Shown here piece by piece: positions 15,711-22,918 of a stretch of 22,918 bases of DNA (the stretch's first letter is position 1; each line of letters opens with the position of its first letter). Both the position numbers and the translations under genes were made by a program. The DNA is from JBBQKF01 sp038326615 (GTDB lineage Bacteria > Bacillota > Clostridia > Saccharofermentanales > UBA5734): assembly GCA_038326615.1 (NCBI GenBank), contig JBBQKF010000050.1, positions 1 to 22,918 on the forward strand. Direction: 5' to 3'. The notes beneath the pieces were generated by a model that was not told where the DNA came from, ran no database searches, and saw only the letters and a list, made by a program, of their open reading frames with translations.

Positions 15711-16760
15711 TTATTTTTTGAAAAGTTGAAGAAGATCTTTTGCATCATCTTCACTGTTGCACCAACAATGATAAAGCATACCTTCTGGCTTAATGTGCTT
15801 CATTATTTCTGGCAAATCTTCAGCAGGGCCATAAATGTCAATGCATTTTCCTGCAGCCTGAATCTTCTGTAATGTCGGAATCCAGTGTTTCGGAGAAGGC
15901 TGTCCTGCTCCATAAACCCATTGGACGCCATTGAGTTTCTCCATTTGAAGAATACGGTCTAAATGTCTAAGAGCCTGCGGACCATCAAGATGGTATATGC
16001 TCTGATCTAAAAAATCAATTTCATTTTCTACCGAAGGAACAATTAAATCATCATATGCTTCTGATGATAACATGCAAGAAAAATCGCTGCCTACAACATA
16101 ATGCCGTTTATCACTCCATAGCCCCATCCAATAAGATGACCCATTTCCAAGTTTTGCAATTTCTTTGTAAAGTCTTTCATAGACAATCTTATAAATATCA
16201 AAAATCTGCCGATCGAACTTCTTAAGCAATTCTGGGCATTCAATGGTGTCAAAACACATTTCCTGCGGACCTCTCAAAGATACCAGTGCATCACTTCCTG
16301 GATGCAAATCCGCGACTCCGACTATATAATCGTTTTTCGCATCATTTACAACATCATTCGTCATTTGGAGAATTTTTTTCCACCATTTATTGTTTTCATC
16401 AAACTTGATATCAGGAAGAGTTTCCCAGTCTTTCACATTATGAACTGCCCAGGAAGTGTCTTCACCAAATTCAATATCGCAGCCGCATATCGCGCCAATT
16501 ATGTCTGGACCGAGATTAGGATACAAGTATGGAAATCCTTCGCCGTAGTATGCAGTGTTTTCAAACTGCAGTCTGTTCTTAGCTATCACATATTCCATAT
16601 CAAGCCATCTATCATCAAGCTTTTCTGGTACTGTAATGCTTTTTGTCCAGTCAGCTCCATCTTTTGCAGCTGATATTGCTATAAGGGGTCTGTCGTGGTT
16701 TTCTCTTGCCCAATATTCATTATACTTTTTTTTGACTTTATCAAAATCACAATTATACAT
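15711..16760 (-). CDS. URO-D-superfamily protein, subtype C (GEDTxW / YHLDG type), module 2
   Basis: A 349-residue paralogue of the product of 9437-10504. The ATG at 16760 has GAAGGA at correct spacing. Longer in-frame starts at 16784 and 16844 are rejected: the latter falls inside a hairpin and neither has a ribosome site. Conserved blocks are CDIEFGEDTSW near 94-104, HPGSDALVSLRG near 153-164, SDFSCMLSSEAYDDLIVP near 225-242 and YHLDGPQALRHLD at 256-268. His257 and Asp259 fall where MtaA has HxC. It is the first enzyme gene after the secreted two-domain protein, separated from it by a 12-bp perfect hairpin, and is followed 62 bases later by the GH4 gene. Cytoplasmic; URO-D-type fold inferred from the motif alignment with its neighbours. 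Confidence 0.72.
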   Translation of the reverse strand: MYNCDFDKVKKKYNEYWARENHDRPLIAISAAKDGADWTKSITVPEKLDDRWLDMEYVIAKNRLQFENTAYYGEGFPYLYPNLGPDIIGAICGCDIEFGEDTSWAVHNVKDWETLPDIKFDENNKWWKKILQMTNDVVNDAKNDYIVGVADLHPGSDALVSLRGPQEMCFDTIECPELLKKFDRQIFDIYKIVYERLYKEIAKLGNGSSYWMGLWSDKRHYVVGSDFSCMLSSEAYDDLIVPSVENEIDFLDQSIYHLDGPQALRHLDRILQMEKLNGVQWVYGAGQPSPKHWIPTLQKIQAAGKCIDIYGPAEDLPEIMKHIKPEGMLYHCWCNSEDDAKDLLQLFKK

Positions 16761-16814
16761 ATTATATCCTTCTTGCTGTAACATATATTTATTTTTGAAA
16801 TATTTGTACTCATG

Positions 16815-16860
16815 GTAGTATGCTGTATTGCAACTATTTTGCAAATTAACAGCATACTAC
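16815..16860 (-). other. perfect 12-bp intercistronic stem-loop without a U tract
   Basis: GTAGTATGCTGT at 16815-16826 and its exact reverse complement at 16849-16860 flank an inner TTGCAA/TTGCAA stem with a 5-base loop. On neither strand does a T run follow, so it is not a standard intrinsic terminator. Its place, just after the highly secreted two-domain protein and before the URO-D-like enzymes, suits a stem that blocks 3' exonuclease or marks a processing site, lowering enzyme mRNA relative to the upstream genes. That role is inferred. Confidence 0.6.
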
Positions 16861-16884
16861 ATTAAGCATGATTAATTTAAAAAC

Positions 16885-18615
16885 TCAACTCTTGAAATAA
16901 TCTTTTGAGGAAGCTTTTGGAGGGGTCTTTGTCGAATCTGTGCTTGTGAGGAGTTTTTCTCCAGGTGTCAAGTTAATCTTAAACTCTAAACTCTTACCTG
17001 ATTCTCCATTGGCTTTATATATTGTCTTACAGACAATAGCAATTTCACCTAATTCTGCTGTACCATCAATTGTCATAACCCCTGCAGAAGTGAGCTTAAC
17101 CCCTTTATACTCCTTTTTTAATGTCCAGTTAAAGGTATTACTATCTCTTGGCTCATTATTCACATTAAGGCCTTTAGCGGTAAGCATTACTTCGTAATTG
17201 TCACCTTCAATTCTAGGAATAAATCCATATGCTTGGCTTGTTATTTCTATTTTTGCAATTTTATCTTCCGGTGCAATTCCTTTATCTTCTAGTCCATATA
17301 GCGAAATATTATCAAAATAATATGTATTCCCATTACCAGGTGTCGCATCACCTAGCGACCAAAGCTGAATACTTGTATTAGCGAGGCTATCAACTGGTGC
17401 GCTGCTGCTTGAGAATGGCAGTCTTATAAACCCTTTAAACCCAGGAGCAAATTCCATATTGAAATATTGCTTATCCCCTGTTGTTCTTTCAACATAATCT
17501 TTGTTACCTACCGAAAAGTCCTTTACATAATACTTTGAGCTTGCTTTTATAAAAGGTCCCCAGTTAAATGATGTATATATTGCGACAGGATTTTTATTCG
17601 GATTGGAAAACCAGAATTCAAATCCACCAGCACCTTCAATTGTTTCAAAACTATTGAACAATGAAGGATTCCTTTTATCATCACCCAGAAATACTGATAT
17701 GGAGTTACCTTCAAATGAATTTGCTGGATCTTTGTTGAGTGTTATTTTTGTTGTTGCTGAACTAGCTGCATATGCATTAACTGCATAACCAGCATCAGTT
17801 GCAGCAGCAGAATCCATGTAACTATTCATATCGTCAAGCACGACCGTCCTGTTTCCTTTTGTTTCAACAACCGGACCTAAAGTTGGGGTTGGATCGCCTG
17901 GTTTTACAGCTGTTGTAGGAGTTGGTTTACCTGCAGGCTTAGTTGGAGTAGGTTTAGATGTTGTAGTTTCTCCATATAATCCAATTGAATCGAAATACAT
18001 TGTATACTGTGCAAGTAATTCAGGTTTTACAATTGTTTGAATTACTATTGGACTAAAAATATCTTCACTAACAGGACTTGTAAAACTACTTGCCGGTATT
18101 CTAATTTGCCCTGAGAAACCAGGATCAATATCAATGTTGTAATATGTCTTGTCTTGGGTAGTATGTTTTGTATAACTGCTTTTTCCGTCCGCCATTAAAT
18201 AATATGGTGAATTTTTCTTTGGCATTGCCGTGTATCTGAGCAATATATAAAATCCGACTTTCTCAGCACTTGCATTTTTGAGCCAAAGTGTGACTCCTTC
18301 ATAACCGTCAAGAAAGTTCAAGTTTGACATGACAACTGCACCAACACCATCCTTATCTTCTTTTGCAGTAAGCTTAAGTGATTTTCCGCTCTTGCCCTTG
18401 CAGTTTGCAGTATCAGTATTTAGGATAATCTCAGCTTTTGTACCGCCGTATGCATAATTCGTGTAGTTTTCATTTAATGCTGCCTGATTTGCATACTTAT
18501 CAAAATTGTCAAGAATTAGCGTTCCGGCTTCATCTGCTGCTGAAACAAATTGTATCATTCCCACTATATTTATAATTAACAAACATGATATTATTGATGA
18601 TAATATTCTTTTCAT
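16885..18615 (-). CDS. secreted protein with two carbohydrate-binding-like domains and an Ig-like domain
   Basis: A 576-residue secreted protein with AGGAGG before the ATG. A signal peptide covers about 1-26 (cleavage near VSA-A). Domain copy 1 spans about 33-216 (ILDNFDKY; GFSGQIRIP at 166-174; MYFDSIGLYG at 206-215). A Pro/Thr linker (KPTPTKPAGKPTPT and more, 220-250) follows, then copy 2 at about 257-444 (VLDDMNSY; GFKGFIRLP at 392-400; YYFDNISLYG at 432-441). A C-terminal beta-sandwich (about 452-548, KIEITSQAYGFIP onward) resembles bacterial Ig-like domains. No sorting signal or C-terminal membrane segment is present, so it is probably released or held by binding. No catalytic motif was found. 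The PT linker and modular build are usual for cellulolytic clostridial glycan-binding proteins. Sharing the domain with the product of 10627-11463 ties the two modules together. Confidence 0.75.
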   Translation of the reverse strand: MKRILSSIISCLLIINIVGMIQFVSAADEAGTLILDNFDKYANQAALNENYTNYAYGGTKAEIILNTDTANCKGKSGKSLKLTAKEDKDGVGAVVMSNLNFLDGYEGVTLWLKNASAEKVGFYILLRYTAMPKKNSPYYLMADGKSSYTKHTTQDKTYYNIDIDPGFSGQIRIPASSFTSPVSEDIFSPIVIQTIVKPELLAQYTMYFDSIGLYGETTTSKPTPTKPAGKPTPTTAVKPGDPTPTLGPVVETKGNRTVVLDDMNSYMDSAAATDAGYAVNAYAASSATTKITLNKDPANSFEGNSISVFLGDDKRNPSLFNSFETIEGAGGFEFWFSNPNKNPVAIYTSFNWGPFIKASSKYYVKDFSVGNKDYVERTTGDKQYFNMEFAPGFKGFIRLPFSSSSAPVDSLANTSIQLWSLGDATPGNGNTYYFDNISLYGLEDKGIAPEDKIAKIEITSQAYGFIPRIEGDNYEVMLTAKGLNVNNEPRDSNTFNWTLKKEYKGVKLTSAGVMTIDGTAELGEIAIVCKTIYKANGESGKSLEFKINLTPGEKLLTSTDSTKTPPKASSKDYFKS

Positions 18616-18625
18616 AACGATCCTC

Positions 18626-19201
18626 CTATTCTACAACTGTATATACAAAGTCTACCGGTCCTAAAACCTTATTCTTTGTGTTCTTCATAAAAGCAATATC
18701 ATATGCGTCTTCAGTCATTACAACACCTTCAATTGAGAAGTATGGGCTTGCATTTGTAGATGTCTTTTCACCATACCAAAAGTCCATATCTTTACTTTCT
18801 TTACTAAGAATATAGTATGATATTCCAGCTTTGAGTATAGTATCTTTGTTTGCATTTATTTTTACATACGCAACATCCTTGTAATAAGCATCAGGGGTAT
18901 TGGTAACTTTGGCACTTGCAACAACAGCTTTTGTTTCGTCCAAAATTGTCAGTTCGTGATCATTTTGCATATGTTTACCAATTCTTCCGAGCATTGTAAC
19001 TTTAAGATTCGATTTCCCGATTTTAATCTTTACTCCAATATACCCGTTATAATTATTATTACCTTTGGAATCAAGTGTAAAATTGTTAATCATCGTGCTG
19101 CCTGAAGGCTTAGTTTCAAGCATTTTTTTAGGTTGTTTGCATCCTGTTGCAAAAATCATGCAGATAGATAAAATCAATACTACTGATATTATTTTTCTCA
19201 T
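18626..19201 (-). CDS. small lipoprotein with a beta-sandwich domain of unknown function
   Basis: A 191-residue lipoprotein, with AAGGAGG before the ATG. The signal sequence ends in the lipobox FATGC, Cys21. The rest reads like a single beta-sandwich: YIGVKIKIG near 54, VTMLGRIGK near 68, HELTILDETKAVVASAKV near 82-99 and AGISYYILSKES near 125-136. This pattern of 'variable, LGR, H-x-L-x-[IL]-x-D, asa-x-V, aG-x-x-YYI-x-s' resembles DUF4082-like domains, an assignment made from memory. It sits 10 bases before the two-domain secreted protein and 15 bases after the solute-binding protein. Likely an accessory glycan-binding lipoprotein on the cell surface; no enzyme motif is seen. Confidence 0.62.
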   Translation of the reverse strand: MRKIISVVLILSICMIFATGCKQPKKMLETKPSGSTMINNFTLDSKGNNNYNGYIGVKIKIGKSNLKVTMLGRIGKHMQNDHELTILDETKAVVASAKVTNTPDAYYKDVAYVKINANKDTILKAGISYYILSKESKDMDFWYGEKTSTNASPYFSIEGVVMTEDAYDIAFMKNTKNKVLGPVDFVYTVVE

Positions 19202-19216
19202 GGTATACTCCTCCTT

Positions 19217-20779
19217 TTACTTTTTACTTGTATCAATTAATGACTGCACATAATCATAATAGTTTTTGTTTGCCTTCTCAATTACGGAAGCCTTGCATGT
19301 TGAAATTTCTTTGGCAATTAAGTCTTCGAAGCCAGTCATTGATGATTTGTTTATTATATAATCCGATGCGATGACGTTCATATTATAAGTAAAGCTTTGT
19401 CCCTGGGATACAACCTCAGGAACGTCTACAATTATTCCATAATCCTGAGTTGCTGACCAGTATGTTTTTAGTGAATCAAGCTCAGCTCTGGCTTTTTGCG
19501 TAATATTTGCTGCTAAAATTGCGTCCGGTCTTGTGAGAATTCTTTTTGGATTACTGAATTTTCCAAACACATTTAGTGTCCATCCAAGTGAGTACATTCC
19601 CTGATATCCTTTAACTGCAGGGTCAATATATTTAGGTTTGGTTGTAAGTTCATTCTTTGTTTTGTCAAAATCGTAATGAACTCCCGGAATACCTATCCCT
19701 GTAAGCATATAATTGTCGACATCCTTTACCATCCAATCAAGATATTGCACAATCGCTTGTGCATTTTTGGAATTTGCAAAAATATGTAATGCCATGTTTG
19801 TAACAACAGCTGGAGCATACCCAGGTACTATTGGGCCGGTGCCATCTGAGTCAATAACATTTATATGTGCGATTTCAACATTTGGGATAACTTGTTTCAT
19901 CAAAGGATAAGCAGTTTCAGCAAAGCTATACCAACCAATTGCAAGACCTTGTTTTCCTGATTGGAAATCAAGCTGGTTCTGCTGCCATGTTACAGTATCA
20001 TAATCTGGAGGTAGATATCCCTTAACACGCCATCTTTGAAGTGTTTCAATATAAGTTTTGAAATTTGGATTTTCCTCATATCTCTTGTATTTTCCGTTTT
20101 CATCAAGATAGTCAGAATATGGTAATCCGAATGCCCCGCTTAACCACTTTTGTGCCTGCCAGTAAGGTGCTCGGAAGGGTATCATCCCTTTTTTAAGGAA
20201 AACATCAAACGCTGCTTCGAGCTCAACCAAATTAGAAGGAACCTTAGTTATTCCCGCTGATTTTAGTACATCCATTCTTATAAATCCGGTGTCATTTGCA
20301 GCTGCAGTACTATCAGGAATCCCCATGATTTTCCCTTTGTAAGTTACTGCTTTCCAGTTCTTTTCAGGAATCTTTTCTTTAAGGTTTTTACCGTACTTTT
20401 CAATTACAGATGTAAGATCCATTAACAATCCAGGTTGAGCGGCATAAGACAAAAATGCACCACTATACATTGAAAATGCGTCCACATTACTTTTTGCATC
20501 GGCTACTGCCATATTAACCTGTTGTGTATAAGAAACACCAGGGTAATATTGCAAATCAATACCGAGATCATTGCCTGTGTCAGTTTTATACTTTTTCTTA
20601 ATTTGATCATAAACCATTGCATTTTCGCCTTCACGATCATCATAAATCTGACTCCAGTCGGGAATCATGATTTTAAATGCCCCGGCAACTGATGTGCTTT
20701 TCTTGGCACACCCTAAGTTTAAACTAGTAAGAATACCAATTAGCAATAATACTGCGACTACTTTTCTGTGTTTTTTCAT
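19217..20779 (-). CDS. ABC transporter solute-binding lipoprotein (LplA-like, oligosaccharide type)
   Basis: A 520-residue extracellular solute-binding protein of the family 1 / LplA class, which is longer than classic sugar-binding proteins and pairs with LplB/YtcP permeases. AGGAGG precedes the ATG. The signal peptide has lipobox LNLGC, Cys24. A long periplasmic-binding-protein fold follows, with many aromatic residues (for example QAKNSNV-side WY, PYWQAQKW, and GWYSFAETAY) that could stack on sugar rings. It is followed by the small lipoprotein and preceded by the two permease genes, an operon order usual in Firmicutes. No ATP-binding subunit is encoded; such systems often share MsmK-type ATPases encoded elsewhere. 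Substrate is not readable from sequence; the neighbours suggest a plant oligosaccharide. Confidence 0.88.
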   Translation of the reverse strand: MKKHRKVVAVLLLIGILTSLNLGCAKKSTSVAGAFKIMIPDWSQIYDDREGENAMVYDQIKKKYKTDTGNDLGIDLQYYPGVSYTQQVNMAVADAKSNVDAFSMYSGAFLSYAAQPGLLMDLTSVIEKYGKNLKEKIPEKNWKAVTYKGKIMGIPDSTAAANDTGFIRMDVLKSAGITKVPSNLVELEAAFDVFLKKGMIPFRAPYWQAQKWLSGAFGLPYSDYLDENGKYKRYEENPNFKTYIETLQRWRVKGYLPPDYDTVTWQQNQLDFQSGKQGLAIGWYSFAETAYPLMKQVIPNVEIAHINVIDSDGTGPIVPGYAPAVVTNMALHIFANSKNAQAIVQYLDWMVKDVDNYMLTGIGIPGVHYDFDKTKNELTTKPKYIDPAVKGYQGMYSLGWTLNVFGKFSNPKRILTRPDAILAANITQKARAELDSLKTYWSATQDYGIIVDVPEVVSQGQSFTYNMNVIASDYIINKSSMTGFEDLIAKEISTCKASVIEKANKNYYDYVQSLIDTSKK

Positions 20780-20812
20780 ATAATCCTCCTTGTAAAAATA
20801 ATTATTTTTTGA

Positions 20813-21709
20813 TCAGCCTTTAACCGAACCGACCATGAGACCCTTTATAAAAAATTTCTGAATAAAAGGATAAAGTAATAAAATAGGAATTGTTGACAAA
20901 ACTACCATTGCCATCTTGTATGTTTCTGAGGGAATACCTTGAGACGAATCCGTCCCTGAGCTTCCACCTGCAACGGAACCCATAAGTAGAACATCCCGTA
21001 AAAACACCTGTAGCGGCCATAGCTTTCTGTTTGCGATAAATACAATCGCATTAAACCATTCATTCCATTTAAAAAGTGAATAAAAAAGAAATGTTGTAGC
21101 AAGGGCGGGAAGAGACATTGGTAACATAACTTTTGTAAATGTTTGCATTACGCCACATCCATCGATTCTTGCCGCTTCTTCTATTTCAACTGGAACATTT
21201 AGAAAGAAATTTCTAAGAAGCACAACAAGCCATGGCATAATCATTAGAACTATAATCAAAGACCATAACGAATCATAAAGACCAGTCCATTTAACAATAA
21301 GCCAGGTAGGTATAATTCCTCCATTAAATAATCCACTCATATACATAATGAAAGTAATATTTTTTCTTCCGGGTAAAAATTTCTTTGAGAGCGGGTATGC
21401 CATTAATGCTGTAACAATTAAACTCAATACAGACCCTACTACTGTTACAAAAATCGAGTTAGCCATCGATGTGAAAAAAATAGGCTTTTCGAATATAAGC
21501 TGGTATGCCTTTAATGAAAATTGTTTCGGAATGATTTGTACACCATTCTTAAGATATGATACTTCTGATGTAAATGATGTTGTAAAAATAAATACAAGAG
21601 GCATCAATATCGACAAGATAAGTACAAATAGAATAGCTCTTAGTAAAAATTGTACTAAAAAATTTCTCTTGTTGAATTTTTTACGAGTGACTAATTTATC
21701 TTTTTTCAT
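20813..21709 (-). CDS. ABC sugar transporter permease, LplC/YtcP-like
   Basis: Integral membrane subunit, 298 residues, with about six membrane helices (near 20-44, 83-105, 116-138, 148-170, 200-225 and 265-285). The inner-membrane EAA loop that docks the ATPase is at about 178-197 (EEAARIDGCG, then VMLP). The C-terminal end KGLMVGSVKG is typical of the YtcP/LplC group. GGTGAGGTG precedes the ATG. It starts 6 bases after the partner permease ends, so the two are co-translated. It forms the channel heterodimer with the product of 21716-22687. Confidence 0.93.
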   Translation of the reverse strand: MKKDKLVTRKKFNKRNFLVQFLLRAILFVLILSILMPLVFIFTTSFTSEVSYLKNGVQIIPKQFSLKAYQLIFEKPIFFTSMANSIFVTVVGSVLSLIVTALMAYPLSKKFLPGRKNITFIMYMSGLFNGGIIPTWLIVKWTGLYDSLWSLIIVLMIMPWLVVLLRNFFLNVPVEIEEAARIDGCGVMQTFTKVMLPMSLPALATTFLFYSLFKWNEWFNAIVFIANRKLWPLQVFLRDVLLMGSVAGGSSGTDSSQGIPSETYKMAMVVLSTIPILLLYPFIQKFFIKGLMVGSVKG

Positions 21710-21715
21710 AACACC

Positions 21716-22687
21716 TCACCAAATACTATAACCATTTATTTTTTTCATGGCGTAATTCGACAATATTACAAGTCCTGCGCCAAAAAAGCTCTGGAAGATA
21801 CCAACTGCAGTAGCAAATGAGTATTGTTGATTTCCGATACCAAGAGTGAACATATACGTTTCAAGTATTTCACCTTTATCCCTTAGTAGCGAACTACTAC
21901 CCATAAATATAAGATTTTGCTCAAAATCACCATACAGCATACTTCCTATCTGTATTAAAAACATGATTGTCATGATTGGTAAAAGGCATGGCATTGTAAT
22001 ACTCCAGATTTTTTGCCACCAGTTTGCACCATCAATGTCTGCTGCTTCATAGTACTCAGGGCTAATATTGCTTAGTGCTGCTGTATATACGATGCTACCC
22101 CATCCGATGTTTTTCCAGACATAAGTAAATATTAGCATTGGAACAATCCAATTTTCACTTGATAAAAATGCTATTCGCCCTAATCCAACCCCATCAAGAA
22201 GCTTATTTATTGCTCCCTGGTTAAAATTGAAAAGCATATACATAAACCCATAAACTATAACCCATGATAAAAATTGCGGCATATAACTTATTGTTTGCAT
22301 TGTACGCTTATAATGTTTTCCTGAAACTGCGTTAAAAATCAAAGCAAGAATAATCGGAGCAGGAAACCCCACAGTTAGCTTAAGTGCATTTATGATAAGA
22401 GTGTTCCCAAGAACTCGCGGAAAGTCACTACTTAAAAGGAATGTTTGAAAATGTTTTAGTCCTACCCACTCGCTACCCATTATTCCAAGACGGGGAAAAT
22501 AATCTTTAAATGCAATAGTAAGTCCGTATAAAGGTACAATTTTATAAACAATTACTAGCAAAGATGGTATAAGCATCATCAAATAATAAGGATAGTAGTC
22601 AACTAATGCTTTTATAAAACGCTTACCAAGCTTTTCTTTAGTTTTTATGTTTTTTTGTCTGATTATATTCGATGTTCCAATTATCAC
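21716..22687 (-). CDS. ABC sugar transporter permease, LplB-like
   Basis: Integral membrane subunit, 323 residues. The start is GTG at 22687: GGAGG lies 6 bases before it and no ATG fits. Membrane helices are visible near 33-58, 97-122, 133-155, 180-200, 232-252 and near the C-terminus. PLYGLTIAFKDYFP is the hallmark N-terminal segment of LplB-type permeases. The EAA loop lies at about 212-234 (YYEAADIDGAN, then TMPCLLP). It is 15 bases after the beta-helix gene. Together with the second permease and the lipoprotein it forms the oligosaccharide importer that feeds the cytoplasmic GH4, GH31 and URO-D-like enzymes. Confidence 0.93.
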   Translation of the reverse strand: MIIGTSNIIRQKNIKTKEKLGKRFIKALVDYYPYYLMMLIPSLLVIVYKIVPLYGLTIAFKDYFPRLGIMGSEWVGLKHFQTFLLSSDFPRVLGNTLIINALKLTVGFPAPIILALIFNAVSGKHYKRTMQTISYMPQFLSWVIVYGFMYMLFNFNQGAINKLLDGVGLGRIAFLSSENWIVPMLIFTYVWKNIGWGSIVYTAALSNISPEYYEAADIDGANWWQKIWSITMPCLLPIMTIMFLIQIGSMLYGDFEQNLIFMGSSSLLRDKGEILETYMFTLGIGNQQYSFATAVGIFQSFFGAGLVILSNYAMKKINGYSIW

Positions 22688-22702
22688 TTTGTACCTCCGA
22701 AC

Positions 22703-22918
22703 TTATTTAATATTGAGATTTGTAACAAATTCGTTTGTATCAAAGTATTCATTTAGATTTGCCTTTGTTACTTTTGTACCATTAATACTTATGTTTTCAA
22801 GAGTAATGTCTTGAAGTCCATTTGATGAATTCAATCCTAATAATTTGCTCGTTTTGAGTTGTCTTCCAGAAACAGATATATTTTTGAAAACTATATTTTT
22901 TGCATTTCCAAGCATTTT
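22703..22918 (-). CDS. C-terminal end of a beta-helix protein, GH28-like (cut by window edge)
   Basis: An open frame runs from the right edge to a TAA at 22703; the start is outside the window, so the ATG at 22915 is internal. The visible 71 residues contain two repeats of beta-helix rungs (NIVFKNISVSG and DITLENISINGTKV) and the ending NEFVTNLNIK. This ending is common to polygalacturonase-like GH28 and related right-handed beta-helix glycan-active proteins. The catalytic part is not visible, so GH28 is a suggestion from the fold and the context of a glycan-uptake operon 15 bases downstream. Confidence 0.6.
   Translation of the reverse strand, partial: KMLGNAKNIVFKNISVSGRQLKTSKLLGLNSSNGLQDITLENISINGTKVTKANLNEYFDTNEFVTNLNIK

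Overview
The window is AT-rich DNA from what looks like an anaerobic, plant-polysaccharide-degrading Firmicute of the class Clostridia. The case rests on strong AGGAGG-type ribosome sites, lipoprotein and Gram-positive secretion signals, a Lpl/Ytc-type sugar ABC transporter, a CxxC-x17-CxxC zinc-ribbon protein and the amino-acid usage. I cannot name a genus from the sequence alone.

Layout. Left edge (2-913, +): the C-terminal part of an IS701-family transposase, cut by the window edge. Then an A+T-rich spacer holding a long imperfect inverted repeat, followed by a lone URO-D-superfamily gene on the + strand (1309-2316). A two-CxxC-pair zinc-ribbon gene (2639-2920, -) follows, with its own terminator and a candidate promoter. 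From 3456 to the right edge every gene is on the minus strand, so transcription runs right to left. In that order the genes are: the tail of a beta-helix (GH28-like) protein; two ABC permeases and a solute-binding lipoprotein; a small lipoprotein; a large secreted protein with two copies of a carbohydrate-binding-like domain; a URO-D-like gene (subtype C); a GH4 glycosidase; URO-D-like subtypes B and A; then an exported protein with one copy of the same domain and a sorting-like C-terminus; URO-D-like subtypes C, A and B; a GH31 alpha-xylosidase; and an Asp-box (sialidase-like) lipoprotein.

The striking point is seven divergent members of the uroporphyrinogen-decarboxylase (URO-D/MtaA/CmuA) superfamily in one carbohydrate-uptake locus. 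None looks like a haem-biosynthetic HemE. They sort into three subtypes by motif: A (HxCG or HxDG), B (YGCCExLHxR) and C (GEDT[ST]W and YHxDG). Two complete A+B+C triads are present. Each triad is preceded by an exported protein carrying the same 'LD[ND][FM]..Y' domain, with a hairpin between that gene and the first URO-D-like gene, and each has intracellular glycosidases beside it. Characterised relatives (MtaA, MtbA, CmuA) move methyl groups to or from cobamides, so one reading is a sugar O-demethylation system: oligosaccharides are bound at the surface, imported by the ABC system, cut by GH4 and GH31, and stripped of O-methyl groups by the triads. The GH4 enzyme carries CHGV, the signature class associated with alpha-glucuronidases, which would fit a methylated uronic-acid substrate. 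This function is inference. No corrinoid protein, folate methyltransferase or reductive activator lies in the window, and most of the URO-D-like proteins lack the canonical Cys ligand of MtaA.
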